Assembly (NCBI RefSeq): GCF_029227915.1
Contig: NC_079882.1
Coordinates: forward strand, 6,448,001 to 6,512,000
Direction of reading: 5' to 3'
DNA: 64,000 nucleotides
Source: Hydractinia symbiolongicarpus
Lineage: Eukaryota; Cnidaria; Hydrozoa; Anthoathecata; Hydractiniidae
Every line of letters begins with the position of its first letter. Position 1 is the first letter of the stretch. Position numbers and translations under genes: made by a program. Shown here piece by piece: positions 60,701 through 64,000 of this stretch. Under the pieces are notes generated by a model. It did no database searches. It was not told the origin of the DNA and saw nothing but the letters and a program-made list of their open reading frames with translations.

Positions 60701-61813
60701 TCTAATAACACAGAATCACGAATTTTTTAAGATGAGATTTTCGTCGGTTATTTGCAGAATCTTCTGAATTGAAATACGAAATATACTATTACGTTGCAAT
60801 TTTTCTTTGATTACTTTAATGGTTCGAATTTATTAGCTTATCGGAAGACATTGATTTTTATCGGCTTAGGTTAACAGCCGTTCTAATTTACCTTCAGACA
60901 AAACTTCGTGATCCTGAAACTTCGAGTTAAAATTTGTATTTATCCTTGCCACTTTGGCTATTATGCCAAAGATAGTATTTTTTAAGTGTTATCTGATACT
61001 CGAGTATTTGCGTCAAACAAAACGATAATATATTTGAACGTACGATTTTAATTCCATAATACATATTAGTTTTATTGTATAGACTTCACATTACGAAGAT
61101 AGAATTAATAGATATATCTATTATATATATCTTGATGTGAACTAATGTTTAGCTAAGTACTATTTTTTTAAAAAGCAACTGTGCAACAATTTATAATTTG
61201 ACCTGTGGTTTAAAAATTATATACAAAATAAAAGGCAAAGTCGCGCTTACTAATTATAGTGGAAGTTTAATGTTTTGATACTTAAACGCGTTAAAATTGT
61301 GTATTCCAGCGCGTAATCGAATAAAATTGACGTATGATTATTTACATGTTCGCGGTTTCTAAAAGTAACATTTGAAGGCTTTTTATAGAACGTTTACGAG
61401 GCCCATGCACGCAACTTTTTTCGAAATTTGAAACATGACAATTTCGTGGAAATTGTCATGTTTTAGAGATATTAACACAGATTCCCTCTCCAATCTAGAT
61501 CACCACTCCCTCTAATTTACGACGTATCGACGAATTGAGACAAACACCGACAACGTCCAATGTTGAGAAAGAAACTGTTGATCCATTATCCCCCGACGTT
61601 GACATTAAATTAATCCGCTGCTGTGATAACTTCGACGATGCGGAGAAAACAAAAACAAACGTTGGCAAGGAAGAAAAGATCAGTGCACCATCGAATGGAA
61701 TGAAACGAAAAGCCGAAAGAATGCAACCGAAAGTCAGGGGAAAAAATGACAAGGTTAAAAAGAAATTAAGACTTCCACCTGGACAAAAAACACTAGCGCA
61801 GTATTTTTCATGA
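48748..61813 (+). CDS. PARPBP: PARPBP/PARI-like PCNA-interacting recombination inhibitor
   Basis: Eleven exons: 48748-48888, 49085-49342, 49745-49778, 52254-52288, 53929-54093, 55049-55135, 55991-56058, 57587-57737, 57813-57967, 58720-58771, 61499-61813. They join in phase to 486 residues; human PARI has 579. The most conserved part (exons 5-6) reads DEIALARVIDAPTRGVDHRA and RQVNLAGKGYAP, as in the UvrD-helicase-like core of PARI, which lacks a working ATPase. The C-terminus is basic and ends QKTLAQYFS. Residues 478-485 form a perfect PIP box (QxxLxxYF) for PCNA. Upstream, acidic residues followed by IKLIR could be a SUMO-interacting motif. In vertebrates PARI binds SUMO-PCNA and RAD51 and limits recombination at forks; the same role is inferred. 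Exons 7-10 are less conserved and were placed by phase and splice sites, so small errors are possible. Confidence 0.85.
50491..50620. mobile_element. small foldback element in PARPBP intron
   Basis: Outer arms hold GTACCGCAAAATATCGCCC-type sequence at 50513-50532 and the complement GGGCGATATTTTCGGTAC at 50579-50597. Matching CCCCG / CGGGG blocks and AATAAC / GTTATT lie at the outside. A second pair, TTGACGACGGGC / GCCCGTCGTCAA, lies at 51287-51327, so both may belong to one larger element. Confidence 0.65.
51172..51206. repeat. perfect hairpin in PARPBP intron
   Basis: Sixteen-base arms TACAATACATTTATCG / CGATAAATGTATTGTA with a 3-base loop. Confidence 0.9.
56983..57212. repeat. minisatellite with units of about 31 bp in PARPBP intron
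   Basis: About seven units of the form CGCAAAACCTTTGCGCGTGA followed by TTAGAATCT, with variants. Spacing is 30-33 bases. The unit holds a small inverted part (GCGCGTGA / TCACGC). Confidence 0.85.
60119..60495. repeat. three tandem copies of a unit of about 125 bp in the last PARPBP intron
   Basis: Units start with CATTTAGGTGACAAAAATCA or variants at 60120, 60249 and 60376, with a partial fourth at 60488. Shared blocks are TCAGCATACTTT and GTTAACTGTGCCA. The period drifts from 129 to 112 bases. Confidence 0.85.
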
Positions 61814-62029
61814 ATGAAAAACGTGTAAATAACGGAATTAGTAACTTCCTAATGATGACACTGCAAGTCGACTTTTGCATACTCATAGGTTTCTATCATA
61901 GTAAAGCGTGTGTTCCTGTTTCTGTCTGTCTACGAATTTGGCAGGAAAAATTTAATCACGCAAGCAAAATTTAAAGTTATTTTATACATATATACAAATT
62001 CAGTGCGTGTATAGAAAAAATTATTACTT

Positions 62030-63686
62030 CTATTCGATTTGCATTTTATTTCGAGCTAACGTTTGCTCCGATATCAAAGAAGGATACTGAAACGTAACCG
62101 ACGACATCTCGCTAAGTTTGTTGATTTCCCGTTGCCAACCAGGAATCTTTTTCGCGGTCATATGTCTTTTAGCATGCTTTGTAAGATGATCTGAACGCAT
62201 AAATTTCCGAGAACATAAAGGACATTGAAATTTTCTTTCTCCAGTATGAGAACGTTTATGACGTGCTAATTCGTCTGATCGAGCAAACGAACGTTCACAC
62301 TCAGGCCAAGTGCATTTGAATGGTTTTTCACCTATGGATAAAACAAATAAAATTAGAATTTGTTAAGGCTTTTTCATATGCAGTTAAAAATAAACACTAT
62401 CCACATAATTATAATTTCCCTTAAACTTTTAATACAGATAATATATTTAACTGTCAATTAATCACTTTATTAACTTTTCTGTTGTTTAATTTGACATAAC
62501 ATATTGAATTAAAAAAATAACCAATTTGTAATTATAGATTACCACTCAACATACACATAAAAATATTGCTGTACCTGTGTGAGATCTGATGTGTGTTTTT
62601 AAGTGTGAGTTTTTAAAATATGTCTTGTTGCAATTGGGATATGGACATATGTGTATACGCTCCCTTGATGGGTCGTTATCTTTAACAGTTGATGACACAC
62701 TGATTACAGGAATAGAGGCAGCACTCTTAATTATATCATATGCACTTGGCTCCGGTTTTTTAGATTGATCCGGATTATTTGCATCTCGGTTGTGATCTAA
62801 AGGTTGTTGTGGATATAAAATTAAAATTGCAGGTGTCTGCAAATTTTGAAGATTTTTCAGATCTGATAAGTTTTTTATATCGGTTACTTTTTGTAAATTT
62901 TGTAGAACGCGGAATGTTTCAAGGTCAATATTTTGTACTTGTGATATTACGGTTTGGCTTGGTGTTTTTTCTGCAGTTTCATCTGATGAACTTGTTGAAG
63001 AAACAGATGATGTGGAAGATAATGGTGAAGTACTGCGCTTTATCACCACACTAGGATAGTCTGTGGTGGATGACACTGGCTCTTCCTTTGTGATTTCTTG
63101 TTGAACTGGTGAGGGTAAAGTCTGCAAATAAAATTATAAGGATTTTAGTGTCAACATTCACAAAAGTGAAGGATTTATTTCTCCACTTAGAAGTTTCAAG
63201 AGAAAAAGTGTTAAGGGAAATTGGTGATGCATTAATTAAACAGTTTTTATAACAGCACAATCCTTTGTGGACAGTTCCTTTGTGGACAGTTCGTGAAGTG
63301 TATGTCATAATTAAAAAGTAATAAGATACTTAAACATTCAGAGGAAATTGTAATTAAAATTCATTGGCATGTTAAAAATACAATTAAAAAAATGTCAAAA
63401 CTTCGTGTAGCTAAACTTCAGCTACACAAAGTTTTTTGTGTAGCTAGCTACAAAGTTTTTAAGTTTTTAGTATAGATTCAAAGATTCGTAAAGAATATAG
63501 CAACTAACAATATGTCTCGTAATTATTATGAAGCCTAACGATACGAACCTGAATTGTATTCTCAAACAAATCGTCAGAAAACCAGTCTAAGTTATCAAAC
63601 GTTACTGATGACAATCCTAAATTATCCTTATGCATTTCTTCGTCAATAATTTCCTCAATTTGTTTACTTATAACCTCTTCGTCCAT
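62030..63686 (-). CDS. Krueppel-like zinc finger factor, KLF10/11 (cabut/TIEG) type
   Basis: Three exons on the minus strand: 63549-63686, 62575-63121, 62030-62331. They join in phase to 328 residues. The C-terminal part has three C2H2 fingers in KLF/SP spacing: CPYPNC..HIRSH (from about residue 205), CTWPEC..HKRSH and CPLC..HAKRH, with HTGEKPF and HTGERKF linkers. Fingers carry [16 protein letters not shown] and RSDHLTKH, which read GC/GT-rich boxes. After the fingers, [13 protein letters not shown] is close to the tail that marks KLF11/KLF10 and Drosophila cabut. The N-terminus is acidic, with [13 protein letters not shown] a possible activation segment. A Ser/Thr-rich linker (about residues 60-90) follows. 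Family members are TGF-beta-inducible or immediate-early regulators of metabolism and growth in the nucleus; the role here is inferred. The gene converges tail to tail with the PARPBP-like gene, only 0.2 kb apart. Confidence 0.92.
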
Positions 63687-64000
63687 ACCTCCCCAGCTAC
63701 CGTACCAACCACGAGAGCAAAACTTGCACTGAACTCGATCAAAAATATACCGAAATATTTATAGCAATCCTTGGTCAGACGACTTGGCTGGGTTAATATG
63801 GCATAGTATGCATTTATTTAAAGACCATGTGGCCAGACCATTAAAGCTACATCGGTTAATTTATGCGACCACAACAAATAATTACATGCAAAATTTTAAG
63901 CATTAACATAATTAAGAAAAGCGAAACGCGGACCGGAATGAATATAACAGAAAAAATCACGGCGAGAAAGCGTGATGAAAAGTCACGAAATCTTTTAACA
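63687..64000. other. upstream region of the KLF gene
   Basis: No coding sequence is seen. It should hold the KLF promoter and leader. Confidence 0.45.

Overview
The window is animal nuclear DNA. Genes are split by AT-rich introns with GT/AG ends, and the intergenic DNA is full of decayed transposable elements. A secreted protein joining SUEL (rhamnose/galactose-binding) lectin domains to thrombospondin type 1 repeats resembles the 'rhamnospondins' described from Hydractinia. With the low GC content and the mix of Penelope-like, LINE, SINE, pogo-like and foldback elements, this points to a cnidarian, most likely a hydrozoan. The species cannot be named from sequence alone.

Layout. 1-2244: the edge of an unidentified coding segment and a decayed Penelope-like retroelement. 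3120-5434 (-): SUEL/TSP1 lectin, 7 exons, with a TATA box. 8325-19374 (+): complete cytosolic-type acetyl-CoA synthetase, 15 exons, whose introns hold foldback elements, a MADF-type pseudogene, a SINE and a pair of perfect hairpins. 22456-23545 (+): small acidic secreted protein of unknown function. 23691-28442 (-): BCCT-family betaine/choline/carnitine-type transporter, 8 exons. 30130-36632 (-): STPG1-like sperm-tail PG-rich repeat protein, 10 exons. 36716-38541: pogo-like DNA transposon remnant that also carries a HIRAN-like reading frame. 38544-46400: gene-poor DNA with a hAT-like non-autonomous element, a tRNA-derived SINE, LINE pieces in opposite orientations and an alternating 53-bp satellite. 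46978-48035 (+): four-helix MARVEL-domain protein. 48748-61813 (+): PARPBP/PARI-like protein ending in a canonical PCNA-binding PIP box, 11 exons. 62030-63686 (-): KLF10/11 (cabut)-like three-zinc-finger factor, 3 exons.

The seven host genes look functionally unrelated: innate recognition, acetate activation, osmolyte transport, cilium/sperm structure, membrane traffic, recombination control and transcription. Exon models were built by hand from splice signals, reading phase and family similarity. In every model the phases join and the total length is a multiple of three. Untranslated exons and alternative starts were not resolved. The least explained items are the pogo-like element with a HIRAN-like, PIP-like reading frame, the acidic secreted protein, and the many long inverted repeats inside introns.
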